Program-made: the position numbers and the translations under genes | Part shown: positions 28,594 to 37,900 of the stretch, piece by piece | Position numbering within the stretch: position 1 is the stretch's first letter | How the letters are laid out: each line of letters begins with the position of its first letter | The notes under the pieces: model-generated | The model's database searches: none | The model's input: the letters and a program-made list of their open reading frames with translations, nothing else | Told to the model about the DNA's origin: nothing | Assembly: GCF_037027445.1 (NCBI RefSeq) | Contig: NZ_JBANDL010000002.1 | Span: 4,154,001-4,218,000, forward strand | Reading direction: 5' to 3' | Origin: Lysobacter firmicutimachus | GTDB lineage: Bacteria; Pseudomonadota; Gammaproteobacteria; Xanthomonadales; Xanthomonadaceae | DNA length: 64,000 bases

Positions 28594-30300
28594 TCAGGCC
28601 CCGCGGCGCGGCGGGTACAGCGGCGCCAGCGGCGAGTCCGGTTCGGTCTCGGGGGCCTGCCAGCGCGGCCCGCGGGCGAAGGCGTCGCGCAGCAGAGCGC
28701 GCGCGGCGACGCCGTCGCCACCGCCCCAGCGCGCCCGGCGCAAGGCCTGCACGGCCTCGCGTTGCAAGGGATCGGCCAGGCGCTCGACCAGTTCGTCGTC
28801 GTCGGCCGCCGGCGGCGTGGCCGCCGCGCGCAGCGCCGCAGCGATCTGTTCGAAGTCGCCGCGGTCCAGCAGTTCGCGCAGCGCCGCCGAGGGCTTGGCG
28901 AGCTTGGAGTTCGGCGCGGCACTCTGCGCGGCCTTGGCGGCGCTCGCGGCCGGGGATGCCGCCGGATGCGCGCGCAGGTGCAGCGCCCAGAGCAGGGTCG
29001 CCAACCACAACGCGGCGAAGAAGAACGCCGCCACGGCCCAGAGCTTGCCGCCGGCCGGGCCGGCACCGGCACCGGTTTCGGTCGCCAGGGCATCGGCGGC
29101 GACGCCGTCGGCGACCGGCGCGCTCGAACGCGGCGCGGCGCCGGGCGCGGTCGAGGGCGCACCGCCGGCCAGCACGTTCCAGTTCAATGGCGGCAGGGTC
29201 GCACTGCGCGCCTGGCCGGCACCGACGTCCCACCAATCCATGCGCACGCCGTCCAGGCGCACCGCACCGGCGCGTGCCGGCACCAGCGAGAACTTGCGCG
29301 TCAGCACCACCCTGGGCCGACCGTCGACGAAGCTCTCGTCGGCCTGCACGGGTTCGGGAAACACCTGCACGCCGTCGATCGGCGGCAATTGCAATTCCGG
29401 CAGTTGCGCCGCACCGGCGCCGTCGACGCGCGCCTCGATCACCAGACTGGCCGCACCGCCGGCGCGCAGTTCCTGCGGTGCGGTGCGGTAACGCAGGCTC
29501 AGCGCGCGCAACGGCAGCCAGGGCTGCGGCGCGTTCGCCGGCAACGCCTGCACTTCGAGCGTGCGCGGGCGGGTGCGGGCGCGCTGTTCGTCGCCACTGC
29601 CGCCCATCATCTGATCGATCATGCCCGGCGCGCTGCGCCCTTCGAACACCGCCGGCGGCACGGTCAGTGCGCCGCTGCGCTCGGGCACCAGCAAAAAGCG
29701 GCGCTCGACCACGGTGTAACGGCGGCCGCCGAGGTCGCGGCTGTACTGGGCGTCGTCGCCGACCCGCATCAACGAAGCGCCGTCCGGCGCGGGCTGATCG
29801 ATCTTGCCCGACAGCAACGGCACCGCCGCGTACAGCCGCACCACCCAACCCACCGCCTGTTGCACGTAAGGGCTGAGGTCGTCGCCCTCGTTTTCGATGA
29901 AGACATCGGCGCCGGCGCCCTGCGGGGTACCGCCGGCATCGGCTACGACCTCCAATTGCAGGGGCCGGGTGCGCTGGCCGGCGACCTGCAGCGCGGGAAT
30001 GTCGATCCGCCCGCTGCGTTTGGGCGCCAGCGAAACCGCATACAGGCTGCGCACCGACAAGCCGCCCCGATTGGGCACGACCTGGCTGTTGCTGGTGCTG
30101 CCGGTGACTTGGAAGTCGGCGTGCAGCGGGCCGTAATCGGGACGCCCGCCGACCGAACCGACCAGTTCGATGTTGAGGGTGACGGTCTCGCCGGCATGGA
30201 TCCGCTCGCGGTCGAGCCAGGCGCGCGGCTGCGCGAACGCACCGGCGCTCAACGTCGCCAGCAACAGCCACAGTCCGAATTGAACCAGCCTACGCGCCAT
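28594..30300 (-). CDS. BatD-family protein (aerotolerance operon)
   Basis: 568 residues. Signal peptide 1-23 (LWLLLATLSAGAFAQPRAWL), then beta-sandwich-type BatD repeats: LDRERIHAGETVTLNIELVG, YGPLHADFQVTGSTSNSQ and VRSLYAVSLAPKRSGRIDIPAL. One C-terminal helix (LWAVAAFFFAALWLATLLWAL) precedes a cytoplasmic tail. The protein should be anchored in the inner membrane with its bulk in the periplasm. It is last in the six-gene MoxR/Bat operon, four bases after BatB/C. Bat proteins were linked to oxygen tolerance in Bacteroides and stress tolerance elsewhere. Their molecular function is unresolved. Confidence 0.88.
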   Translation of the reverse strand: MARRLVQFGLWLLLATLSAGAFAQPRAWLDRERIHAGETVTLNIELVGSVGGRPDYGPLHADFQVTGSTSNSQVVPNRGGLSVRSLYAVSLAPKRSGRIDIPALQVAGQRTRPLQLEVVADAGGTPQGAGADVFIENEGDDLSPYVQQAVGWVVRLYAAVPLLSGKIDQPAPDGASLMRVGDDAQYSRDLGGRRYTVVERRFLLVPERSGALTVPPAVFEGRSAPGMIDQMMGGSGDEQRARTRPRTLEVQALPANAPQPWLPLRALSLRYRTAPQELRAGGAASLVIEARVDGAGAAQLPELQLPPIDGVQVFPEPVQADESFVDGRPRVVLTRKFSLVPARAGAVRLDGVRMDWWDVGAGQARSATLPPLNWNVLAGGAPSTAPGAAPRSSAPVADGVAADALATETGAGAGPAGGKLWAVAAFFFAALWLATLLWALHLRAHPAASPAASAAKAAQSAAPNSKLAKPSAALRELLDRGDFEQIAAALRAAATPPAADDDELVERLADPLQREAVQALRRARWGGGDGVAARALLRDAFARGPRWQAPETEPDSPLAPLYPPRRGA

Positions 30301-30304
30301 CGCC

Positions 30305-32119
30305 TCAGTCTCCCTTCAGCGACTGCATCTGCCGCCGCTCGTATTCGATCTTGAACTTCTCCCGCAACAGCCCGCCCGGGTCGTCCGGGACGCGCTTGAG
30401 CCAGGCCTCGTTGGCCATCCGGCGTTCGCGCTGCTGCGCACTTTCGCGGCCGGGCGCCGGCGCCTTGCGATCGCCGCGTTGCGCACCGCCGCCCTGCGCC
30501 GCCCCCTGGCGCTCGAGCTCGCGCCGGATGCGTTCGCGCTGCGCCGCGTCGGCTTGCTGCTGCGCGGCCTGATCGGCGGCGCGCGGCGCTTCGCTGCGGC
30601 CGTTGCCGGCCCCCGAAGAACCGGGCTGCGGCTGGGGTTGCGGCCGCGGGGCGTTGCGGTCGCGCCGCGGATCTTGCGCGCGCTGACCGTCCTGCTGGCC
30701 CTTCTGCGACTGCGGCTTCGATTGCGAGCCTTGGCCGCCGTCGCGGCCCTGCCCCTTTTGTCCGCCGCCGTTGCGCTGCGGCGCGTCCTGCTTTCCCTGC
30801 TCCTGCGGCGACGGCGGACGCTGCTTGGCCGCAGCGACCGCGCGCCGGTTGGCCATCGCGTCGGCCATGCCCGGTTGCAGTTTCAGCGCTTGGTCGTAGG
30901 CCTGGATGGCTTCGTCGTAGCGGCCCTGGCGCGCCAGCGCGTTGCCGAGGTTGTACTGCGCATCGGCGCCCTGGCCCTGACGATACAACTCGCCGGCGCG
31001 CTCGAACTCGCCCTTGCGATAGGCCGCCGTGCCCTCCTCCATGCGCGCGTGCGCGGCCTGGTCGGCGCGTTGCCACAGACCCTGCGCGCGCGCCGGCGAC
31101 AGCGGCAGGCCCAGGCACAGCAGCAGCGCCAGCGCCGCCGCGCCGCTGCGGCGGCGGAACGCGAACAAGCCCAACAGCAGCAGCGGCGGCAACAGCCAAT
31201 AGCCGTTGTCCTCGCGCATCCGCCCCTGCTTGCCCTGCGCCGCGCCGGCATCGCCGATCTTCGGCGCCAGCACGCCGAGCGCGCGCAGATCGGCGTCGCC
31301 CTGGCCGATCGCGGCATAGCGGCCGCCGCCGTCGCCGGCCAGGCGACGCAGCGAATCGGCGTCCAGCGCCACCGAGACGATTCGGCCGTCGGGCCGGCGG
31401 AACGGCGTCGCCGTGTCGCCGCCCAGGCCCAACGCCGACACCCGATAGCCTTGTTCGCGGGCCTTCTCCGCCGCCGCGCGCGCGGCGCGATCGGCTTGGT
31501 CGGTGATCAGCAGGATCTCGCCGCGCTCGAAACCGGCCTGGCGCAGCAAGCGCGCCGACCAGGCGATCGCGCGATCGGCGCGCTGGCCGTCGCCAGGCAT
31601 GATGTCCGGCGTCAGCGCGTCGAGAAAGATCGCCACGTTGCGCCCGTCGTCGGTCAACGGAGCGACGGTGTAAGCGTCGTCGGCGTAGACCACCAGACCG
31701 ACATGGCCGCCGTCGCGCTCGCGCAGCAGGACCGACAACTTGGCCCGCGCCTGCGCCAACCGGGTCGGCGGCAGATCGCCGGCCAGGCTGCGGCTGGACA
31801 GGTCCAGCGCCAGCACCAGCGGCGTGCGCGCCTGCCACAACGGCTGTTCGCTTTCGCGCCAGCTCGGCCCGCTCAAGGCCAGCACCGCGACGACATAGCC
31901 CAGCGCCGCGGCGACCGCCGCCAGGCGCGACGCCCGGCCAGCACGGCCATCCAGCAGATGCGGCAGCAGGTGCGCATCGACCGCGCCGCGCCAGACGCTG
32001 CGATCGCGCCGGCGCCGACGCCACCACCCGGCCAGCAACGGCAGCGCCGCGAGCAGCCACAGCCACTGCGGCCGCAGCCAATGCAGATCGGTCCACAGCG
32101 ACCACACCGAAGCGCTCAT
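30305..32119 (-). CDS. VWA plus TPR protein (BatB/BatC fusion)
   Basis: 604 residues. Two N-terminal helices (about 15-32 and 66-83), then a von Willebrand A domain (about 88-270), a helix at 312-328, a second hydrophobic segment (LALLLCLGLPLSPARAQG), TPR repeats (about 365-440: EFERAGELYRQGQGADAQYNLGNALARQGRYDEAIQAYDQAL), and a long Gln/Arg/Gly-rich disordered region. It ends in a short conserved helix. The MIDAS motif is DLSSRS, not DxSxS, so metal binding may be weakened. The start overlaps BatA by four bases (ATGA). Fusion of BatB-type VWA and BatC-type TPR is seen in other Gammaproteobacteria. Confidence 0.9.
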   Translation of the reverse strand: MSASVWSLWTDLHWLRPQWLWLLAALPLLAGWWRRRRRDRSVWRGAVDAHLLPHLLDGRAGRASRLAAVAAALGYVVAVLALSGPSWRESEQPLWQARTPLVLALDLSSRSLAGDLPPTRLAQARAKLSVLLRERDGGHVGLVVYADDAYTVAPLTDDGRNVAIFLDALTPDIMPGDGQRADRAIAWSARLLRQAGFERGEILLITDQADRAARAAAEKAREQGYRVSALGLGGDTATPFRRPDGRIVSVALDADSLRRLAGDGGGRYAAIGQGDADLRALGVLAPKIGDAGAAQGKQGRMREDNGYWLLPPLLLLGLFAFRRRSGAAALALLLCLGLPLSPARAQGLWQRADQAAHARMEEGTAAYRKGEFERAGELYRQGQGADAQYNLGNALARQGRYDEAIQAYDQALKLQPGMADAMANRRAVAAAKQRPPSPQEQGKQDAPQRNGGGQKGQGRDGGQGSQSKPQSQKGQQDGQRAQDPRRDRNAPRPQPQPQPGSSGAGNGRSEAPRAADQAAQQQADAAQRERIRRELERQGAAQGGGAQRGDRKAPAPGRESAQQRERRMANEAWLKRVPDDPGGLLREKFKIEYERRQMQSLKGD

Positions 32120-33120
32120 GCCGGCCTCCGCCGCGGCCACAGGAAACCGAGCAGGGCCAAGGCCAGGGCGCCGCCCAGCGGCCAGGCGTAACGTTCGATG
32201 CGCGGCCGCACCGCCTGGCCCGGTCGGCGGATCGGCTCGAGCCGGTCGATCTCGGCGTAGATGCCGACCAGCTCGCCGGTGTCGCGGGCGCGGAAGAAGC
32301 GGCCGCCGGTGGTCCGGGCGATGTGGCGCAACGTGCTTTCGTCGAGCGCGTCGCCGCCGGGCACGGCGATCTTGAAGCCGAACAGCGACAGCGAGCCGTC
32401 GCCGCCGAAAGCGATGGTGTGGATGCGCACCCGATCGTCGCGCGCCAGCTCGGCGGCCTTGCGCGGGTCCAACGCACCGGCGGTGTTGACGCCGTCGGTA
32501 AGCAGGATCAGCACGCGCTGTTCGGCCGGCTGCTCGCGCAGACGCTTGACCGCCAGCCCGATCGCGTCGCCGATCGCGGTCTCCTGGCCGGCCAGGCCGA
32601 CCACGCTGTCGCGCAACTGGTCGCGCACGGTGGCGCGGTCCAGGGTCAAGGGCGCCAGCGCGTAAGCGCGGCGGCCGAACACGATCAGGCCGACGCGGTC
32701 GCCGCTGCGCCGCTCCAGAAAGTCGGCCAGCACCGCTTTGGCCGCGGTGAGGCGATCGACCGGGCGGTCGTTCAAACTCATGTCGGGCTCGCTCATGCTG
32801 CCCGACAGGTCCAGCGCCAGCATCAGATCCCGTCCGACTTGCGGCGGCTGCACCGCCTCGCCGAGCTGTTGCGGCCGCGCCGCGGCCACGCACAGCAGCG
32901 CCCACGCCAGCCACATCCATCCGCGCGCACCGCCGCCGCGCAAGCTGCGGCCGCCGTGGCCGGCGACCGCGTCCAGGCGCGCGCCGAACGGCACCTTGAG
33001 CGCGGCCGACGCTTCGCGCGCCGGCGGCAACAGCCAGCGCGCCAGCCACGGCAGCGGCAGCGCCAGCAGCCACCACGGCCAGGCGAAGAGCTCGCTCCAC
33101 CGGCTCAGCCAGTCGCTCAT
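32116..33120 (-). CDS. VWA-domain membrane protein (BatA)
   Basis: 334 residues. N-terminal helix around 12-31, a second at 66-82, then a VWA domain with an intact MIDAS (DLSGSMSEPD, 104-113), ILLTDGVNTAGALDP and a C-terminal helix (WPLGGALALALLGFLWP) ending in a basic tail. BatA proteins are inner-membrane VWA proteins paired with MoxR ATPases. It lies 25 bases after the DUF4381 gene and overlaps BatB/C, consistent with a single transcript and a complex. Confidence 0.92.
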   Translation of the reverse strand: MSDWLSRWSELFAWPWWLLALPLPWLARWLLPPAREASAALKVPFGARLDAVAGHGGRSLRGGGARGWMWLAWALLCVAAARPQQLGEAVQPPQVGRDLMLALDLSGSMSEPDMSLNDRPVDRLTAAKAVLADFLERRSGDRVGLIVFGRRAYALAPLTLDRATVRDQLRDSVVGLAGQETAIGDAIGLAVKRLREQPAEQRVLILLTDGVNTAGALDPRKAAELARDDRVRIHTIAFGGDGSLSLFGFKIAVPGGDALDESTLRHIARTTGGRFFRARDTGELVGIYAEIDRLEPIRRPGQAVRPRIERYAWPLGGALALALLGFLWPRRRPA

Positions 33121-33145
33121 GCGTCGGCGTCCGTGTCGTGCGCGC

Positions 33146-33601
33146 TCATCGGCCCGCCCCCATCCACTGCAGGAAGCGGCGCCGGGCCAGGTCGCGCAAC
33201 GCCGCGACCCGACCGGGCTCGACCTCGCGCCGATAGGCGCCGTCGAGCAGAACGCGGCCGTCGCCTTCGGCGAAGTCGCGGCGGCGGCTGTCACGATCGA
33301 GGAATTCCAGCCAGGCCTCGCCCTGCAGACGGTCGGCCTGCGGATCGCGCCGGCGCGCGGCGCGACGCAGCAGTTCGGAAATCGCCGCGACCTGGGCCGC
33401 GGGCGTTTCGGCCGCGGCCAGCGCCTGATCGAACACGCGTTCGATCGCCGCGCGGCGTCGCGCACGGCGACGGCGCCAGAACCAGACGACCGCGGCGACC
33501 GCCAGCAACGCGGCGGCCAGCAGCCACCAGCCCGGCGCCGGCGGCCACCACGACGGCGCCGGCGGCAGATGCACGTCGCGCAGCGGCAGTTGCGCGGCCA
33601 T
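33146..33601 (-). CDS. DUF4381 domain protein of the Bat operon
   Basis: 151 residues. A Pro/Trp-rich N-terminus (RDVHLPPAPSWWPPAPGWW) leads straight into one transmembrane helix (LLAAALLAVAAVVWFW), then a basic stretch and a helical cytoplasmic domain with EAWLEFLDRDSRR and LRDLARRRFLQWMGAGR. This matches DUF4381, found almost only between DUF58 and BatA genes. Its ATG overlaps the DUF58 stop by one base, so translation is coupled. Function unknown; probably a membrane adaptor of the MoxR/VWA complex. Confidence 0.88.
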   Translation of the reverse strand: MAAQLPLRDVHLPPAPSWWPPAPGWWLLAAALLAVAAVVWFWRRRRARRRAAIERVFDQALAAAETPAAQVAAISELLRRAARRRDPQADRLQGEAWLEFLDRDSRRRDFAEGDGRVLLDGAYRREVEPGRVAALRDLARRRFLQWMGAGR

Positions 33602-34497
33602 CAGGCCACCAGCGGCCGCGCGCAGCCGAGCAAGGGCAGCCAGGATTCGCTGGTCGCGTCGGTCGCCAACGCCTGCACGCGCACGCCTCGCGCCGGCAGT
33701 TGCTCCAGCGCGGCGTCGACCGGCGCGACGAAGGTCTCGCGCCAGCGCCGGCGCGCGTCGTCGGCGCCGAGATCGAGTTCGATCCGCTGCCCGTCGCGAC
33801 TGAACGGAAGCATCGCCCGCGGCGGTTGCGTCTCGACCGGATCGGTCAACAGCAGCACCACGACTTCGTGATGCTGGGCCAGGGTCGCCCAACGCCGGGC
33901 CGGCAGCGCTGCGACGCTGGCCGGATCGGCCAGCACCAGCAGCCGCGAACCCGGGCGCAGCAGGCGCGCGGCATGGTCCAGCCCGACCTCCAAGCCGGCA
34001 TCGTCGGCCGGAGCCTGGGCGTACCAGCGCACCATCGCGTCGAGCACGCGCAACGCGCCGCGCGGGCCGGCCGCAGGCGTCACCGGCGGCTCGCGCAGGC
34101 TGCCGCGCAAGGCGGCGATGCGGTCGCCGTCGCGCACCGCGGCCCAGGCGGCTACCGCGCCGGCGCGCGCCGCCTGCACCGACTTGAACCGCACCCGGGT
34201 GCCGAAATACAGCGACGGCGCGGTATCGGCGACGATCAGGCTGAGCCGTTCGCGCTCGGCCTGGAACAGTTTGGTGTGCGCACGGCCGGTGCGCGCGGTC
34301 AGGCGCCAATCGATATGGCGCGCGTCGTCGCCGTGCGAGTACTCACGCGACTCGGCGTACTCCATGCCGCGACCGCGCAGCGGCGACAGCGCTTGGCCGC
34401 TGACGCCGTGGCGGCCCTGGCGGGCAGCGCGCCGCCCGCTCGCCGCCGCACGCAGCGCGACCAGCTCGCTCAGACTCGGCACCACCCCTTCGCTCAC
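33601..34497 (-). CDS. DUF58 domain protein
   Basis: 298 residues, cytoplasmic, no signal or helix. The DUF58 signature RGMEYAESREYSHGDDARHIDWRLTARTGRAHTKLF is complete (residues 43-78). A VWA-like half follows (ERERLSLIVADTAPSLYFGTRV). It is the standard second gene after MoxR in Bat-type operons. The 94-base space to MoxR contains a GGGATTC-type heptamer block. Confidence 0.93.
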   Translation of the reverse strand: MSEGVVPSLSELVALRAAASGRRAARQGRHGVSGQALSPLRGRGMEYAESREYSHGDDARHIDWRLTARTGRAHTKLFQAERERLSLIVADTAPSLYFGTRVRFKSVQAARAGAVAAWAAVRDGDRIAALRGSLREPPVTPAAGPRGALRVLDAMVRWYAQAPADDAGLEVGLDHAARLLRPGSRLLVLADPASVAALPARRWATLAQHHEVVVLLLTDPVETQPPRAMLPFSRDGQRIELDLGADDARRRWRETFVAPVDAALEQLPARGVRVQALATDATSESWLPLLGCARPLVA

Positions 34498-34553
34498 CGC
34501 AAGCCTCCGTCAAACTGCGGATTCGAACGGGGATCTCCCGTCGCCGCGCAACC

Positions 34554-34587
34554 GCTGCGAATCCCCGATCCCGAATCCCGAATCCCC
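34554..34587 (-). repeat. GGGATTC heptamer block between MoxR and DUF58 genes
   Basis: GCGAATCCCCGATCCCGAATCCCGAATCCCC is a run of the complement of GGGATTC-type heptamers, the same dispersed repeat as near 58860, 59400, 62570 and 63240. Confidence 0.8.
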
Positions 34588-34591
34588 GCCC

Positions 34592-35608
34592 TCAAGGCAA
34601 CGGCACCCGCTTGAGCAGTTCGCCGAGCAGGCGATCGCCGTCCCAACCCTCGGCGGTGGCCTCGTAGCTAGGCAGGATGCGGTGGCGCAATACCTCCGGG
34701 GCGATCGCGCGCACGTCGTCGGGGGTGACGAAATCGCGCCCGGCCAGCCAGGCGTGCGCGCGCGCGCAACGCTCCAGCGCGATCGAACCGCGCGGGCTGG
34801 CGCCCCAGGCGATGCGCCGGGCCAGCGCCGGGTCGTAGCGGCCGGCGTCGCGCGAGGCCAGCACGATCTCGATCAGATAACGCTCCACCGCCGGCGCCAC
34901 GTGCAGGTCGAGCACTGCGGCGCGGGCGGCGAACACGTCGGCCTGCGGCATCCGCGTCAGCGCGGCCGGGGCGGGCCGCAGCGTCTGCCGCGCGCGTTCG
35001 CGCGCCAGCCGCAGGATCTCGGTTTCGGCGGCGGCCTCGGGGTAGCCGATGCGCACGTGCATCAGGAACCGGTCCAACTGCGCTTCCGGCAAGGGGAAGG
35101 TGCCTTCCTGTTCGATCGGGTTCTGGGTCGCCATGACCAGGAACAGCGGCGGCAACGCATAGGTCGCCCGACCGACGGTGACCTGACGCTCGCCCATCGC
35201 CTCCAGCAACGCCGATTGCACCTTGGCCGGGGCACGGTTGATTTCGTCGGCGAGCAGGATCGGATGGAAGATCGGCCCGGCCTGGAACTCGAACCGGCCT
35301 TCCTGAGGGCGCCAGACTTCGGTGCCGGTCAAATCGGCCGGCAGCAGGTCGGGAGTGAACTGGACCCGGGCGAAGTCCGCCTCCAGGCGCGTGGCCAGGG
35401 CGCGCACCGCGCTGGTCTTGGCCAGGCCGGGCGCGCCCTCGACCAGCAGGTGGCCGTCGGCGAGCAAGGCGATCAGCAGCCGCTCGATCAGCTCGGCCTG
35501 GCCGACGATCTCCAGCGCCAGCGCGTCGCGCAGGGCCCGGAAATCGTCGTGCAGGCGGGCGCCGTCGGCGCCTTGGGGGTCGCGGGAGCGGTCGATTGCG
35601 CTGTCCAT
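34592..35608 (-). CDS. MoxR-family AAA+ ATPase
   Basis: 338 residues from ATG 35608 (MDSAIDRSRD). Walker A GAPGLAKTSAV, Walker B ILLADEINRAPAKVQSALLEAMGERQVTVG, sensor 1 LVMATQNPIEQEGTFPLPEAQLDRFLMH and sensor 2 WGASPRGSIALERCARAHAW are complete, giving the MRP subfamily of MoxR. MoxR ATPases act as chaperone-like activators of VWA-domain partners, which here are BatA and BatB/C in the same operon. It is the first gene of the operon. The 200 bases to pilQ include the pilQ terminator. Confidence 0.94.
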   Translation of the reverse strand: MDSAIDRSRDPQGADGARLHDDFRALRDALALEIVGQAELIERLLIALLADGHLLVEGAPGLAKTSAVRALATRLEADFARVQFTPDLLPADLTGTEVWRPQEGRFEFQAGPIFHPILLADEINRAPAKVQSALLEAMGERQVTVGRATYALPPLFLVMATQNPIEQEGTFPLPEAQLDRFLMHVRIGYPEAAAETEILRLARERARQTLRPAPAALTRMPQADVFAARAAVLDLHVAPAVERYLIEIVLASRDAGRYDPALARRIAWGASPRGSIALERCARAHAWLAGRDFVTPDDVRAIAPEVLRHRILPSYEATAEGWDGDRLLGELLKRVPLP

Positions 35609-35756
35609 CCGGTATCCAGTGACGATCGGGAGCGATACGCCCCGATTTTGACCCAAGTCGGCGGGAGAGGTTCAAAACCGCCGCAGCGCGGCCGCGGCCA
35701 GTTCATGCCGCGCTCACGGCGCAGGCGATGCAAGGCCCGGTCCGACGCCAGCCGCA

Positions 35757-35785
35757 AAAACGCGAAAAGGGCCCGAAGGCCCTTT
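35757..35785 (-). terminator. Rho-independent terminator of the pilMNOPQ operon
   Basis: On the minus strand AAAGGGCC, loop TTCG, GGCCCTTT and then TCGCGTTTTT form an intrinsic terminator just after the pilQ stop. Confidence 0.85.
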
Positions 35786-35806
35786 CCGCACGGCGTCCAG
35801 CGCGAA

Positions 35807-37888
35807 TCAGCGCTGGGTGACCTGCATCACCTTCGGCGTGACGAAGATCAGCAGCTCGGCCTTTTCCTTGCTGCGGCTCTTCTTCTTGAACAGATTGCCG
35901 AGGAACGGGATGTCGGCCAGGAACGGCACCTTGGACAGATCGGTGCGGTCGCGGAACTCGTACACGCCGCCGATCACGACGGTCTGACCGTCCTCGACCA
36001 GCACCGCGGTGTTGATGTTGCGCTTGTTGATCTGCGGCACCTGGCCGATCGAGGTGTCGACGAAACCCTGGATCTCGTCCTTCTTGACGTTCATGTTCAA
36101 GAACACGCGGCCGTCGTTGGTGATGGTCGGGTTGACCTTCATCTCCATCAGCACGTCCTTGAACTGCACGTTCGGGATCGGAATGCTGTTGCCGCCCTGC
36201 TGCGGCGAGATCGTCACGTAGCCGACTTCCTGGCCCTGGCTGATCACCGCCTCGCGCTGGTTGCTGGTGACCACGCGCGGGTTGGACACGACTTCGCCGC
36301 GTCCCTCGGTCTGCATCGCGCTGAACTCCATGTCCAGGTTGACCCACTTGCCGAGGATGGTGAAAGCCAGCGCGCCGGCCGGGTTGAGCACGCCGACGTT
36401 GCTGTTGAGGCTGGCCGGGAACAGGAACGCCGGATTGGTCAGGGTCTGCAGCAGCGAGCGGGCCTGGTCCTGCAGCGACTCGGCCTTGGTCCGGTCGCCG
36501 GCGTCGGCGTACCGGGCCGCAGCGGTGCTCAGGCTGTCCGCCTGACGACGGATCAGATCGTTCTTGGCCTCGATGTTGCGGTAGTTGTTGATGCTCTCCA
36601 GCGTACCGCTGGTGATCACGTCGCCCTTCTGGCCGGAGACGCCGAAGCGCGCGCCCAGGTCGCGGGCGAAGCTTTCGGTGGCGATGACGATGCGGGCCTC
36701 GATCAGGACCTGGTCGACAGGACGGTCGATGACCCGGATCAGTTCCTTCATCTGCGCGACCTTCTTCGGAATGTCGCTGATCATCAGGGTGTTGGTGCGC
36801 TCGTCGGCGACCAGTCGGCCGCGCGGCGAGAGGAAGCCGTTCTCGTTGTTCCCGCTGCCTTCGCCGCCGCCGCTGCTGCCGCCACCGATGCCCTTGGCCT
36901 CGGTCAGCGCCTTATAGATCTGCCCGGCGTTGTGGTAGTTGATCTGGATGTATTCGGTGGTCAGGTCGACGCGGTTGTCGAGGGCGATGCGCGCGTCCTC
37001 GCGATCCTGCTCGTACTTGGCCACTTCCGCCTGCGGCGCGACCCACACCACGTTGCCGCTGCGGCGCTTGTCCAGGCCCTTGGCCTGCAGGACGATGTCC
37101 AGCGCCTGGTCCCACGGCACGTTGACCAGGCGCAGGGTCACGTTGCCCTGCACCGTGTCGGCGGCGACGATGTTGAGGTTGGACTCTTCGGCGACCAGCT
37201 GCAGCACGGTGCGCACCGGCACGTCCTGGAAGTTGAAGGTCACCGGGCGGCCGGAGTAGGTACGGGTCACGCCCGCCGGAGCCGGCGCGGACGCCGCGGC
37301 GGTGGCGCCGGCGGCCGACTTGCCGCCTGCAGCGCCGACCGCGCGATTGCCCGCCGCGGCGGCGCGCGGCACCACCTCGACGATGTACTCGCGGCCGGTC
37401 TGGTAGGCCATGGTGTCGTAGGCGCCGGCGGTGTTGAGCACCAGTTGGGTGCCCGTGCCGCTGGTGCGCGCGTCGATGCGTTGCACCGGAGTCGCGAAGT
37501 CGACCACGTTCAGCGGCTTCTGCAGCGCATCCGGCAGCTGCGCGTTGCCGACGTTGACCAGGACTTGCGCGCCCTGGTTGCGCAGGTCGGGCATGGCGCC
37601 GTCGCCGCTGAAGCGAACGATGAGCTTGCCGGAGCCGCCGTCGCCGCGCTTGAAGTCGATGTTGGCGACCGAGATCGCGCCCGGCAGCTGCTTGGCCGGA
37701 TCGTTGCTCGGGGTCGGCGCGACCTGGGGCGCGGGCACGGCGGCCGGCGCGGTCGCAGCGGTCTGGGGCGCCGCCTGGACTGCGCTGATGCCGGCCAGCA
37801 GGCCGATCACCAGCCCCGCCAGGCGCGGGCCGGATGCCATGGGGCGTCGGGCCGACGGCATGGTTTTGGCGTTGAATACGATCATCAT
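35807..37888 (-). CDS. pilQ: Type IV pilus secretin
   Basis: 693 residues forming the outer-membrane pore for the pilus. Signal peptide about 1-40 (LAGLVIGLLAGISAVQA). AMIN-type region about 70-200 (ISVANIDFKRGDGGSGKLIVRFSG). A Gly/Ala-rich linker follows. STN/N0 domain begins VTFNFQDVPVRTVLQLVAEESNLN; N1 begins EYIQINYHNAGQIYKAL, with a Gly/Ser-rich loop (GGGSSGGGEG). The secretin core runs from VLIEARIVIATESFARDLG to VVIGGVYEFRDRTDLSKVPFLADIPFLGNLFKK. It is the last gene of pilMNOPQ, 11 bases after pilP. Complete and unremarkable in length. Confidence 0.97.
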   Translation of the reverse strand: MMIVFNAKTMPSARRPMASGPRLAGLVIGLLAGISAVQAAPQTAATAPAAVPAPQVAPTPSNDPAKQLPGAISVANIDFKRGDGGSGKLIVRFSGDGAMPDLRNQGAQVLVNVGNAQLPDALQKPLNVVDFATPVQRIDARTSGTGTQLVLNTAGAYDTMAYQTGREYIVEVVPRAAAAGNRAVGAAGGKSAAGATAAASAPAPAGVTRTYSGRPVTFNFQDVPVRTVLQLVAEESNLNIVAADTVQGNVTLRLVNVPWDQALDIVLQAKGLDKRRSGNVVWVAPQAEVAKYEQDREDARIALDNRVDLTTEYIQINYHNAGQIYKALTEAKGIGGGSSGGGEGSGNNENGFLSPRGRLVADERTNTLMISDIPKKVAQMKELIRVIDRPVDQVLIEARIVIATESFARDLGARFGVSGQKGDVITSGTLESINNYRNIEAKNDLIRRQADSLSTAAARYADAGDRTKAESLQDQARSLLQTLTNPAFLFPASLNSNVGVLNPAGALAFTILGKWVNLDMEFSAMQTEGRGEVVSNPRVVTSNQREAVISQGQEVGYVTISPQQGGNSIPIPNVQFKDVLMEMKVNPTITNDGRVFLNMNVKKDEIQGFVDTSIGQVPQINKRNINTAVLVEDGQTVVIGGVYEFRDRTDLSKVPFLADIPFLGNLFKKKSRSKEKAELLIFVTPKVMQVTQR

Positions 37889-37900
37889 GCTATCCCCTAA

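Noticed and set aside
26730..29876. A 1048-codon plus-strand frame over tktA, the symporter and BatD
   Set aside because: Antisense to three well-supported genes; no motifs or start signals.
34118..37900. A 1260-codon plus-strand frame across the DUF58, MoxR and pilQ genes
   Set aside because: Overlaps three complete, recognisable minus-strand genes and shows only shadow-frame composition.
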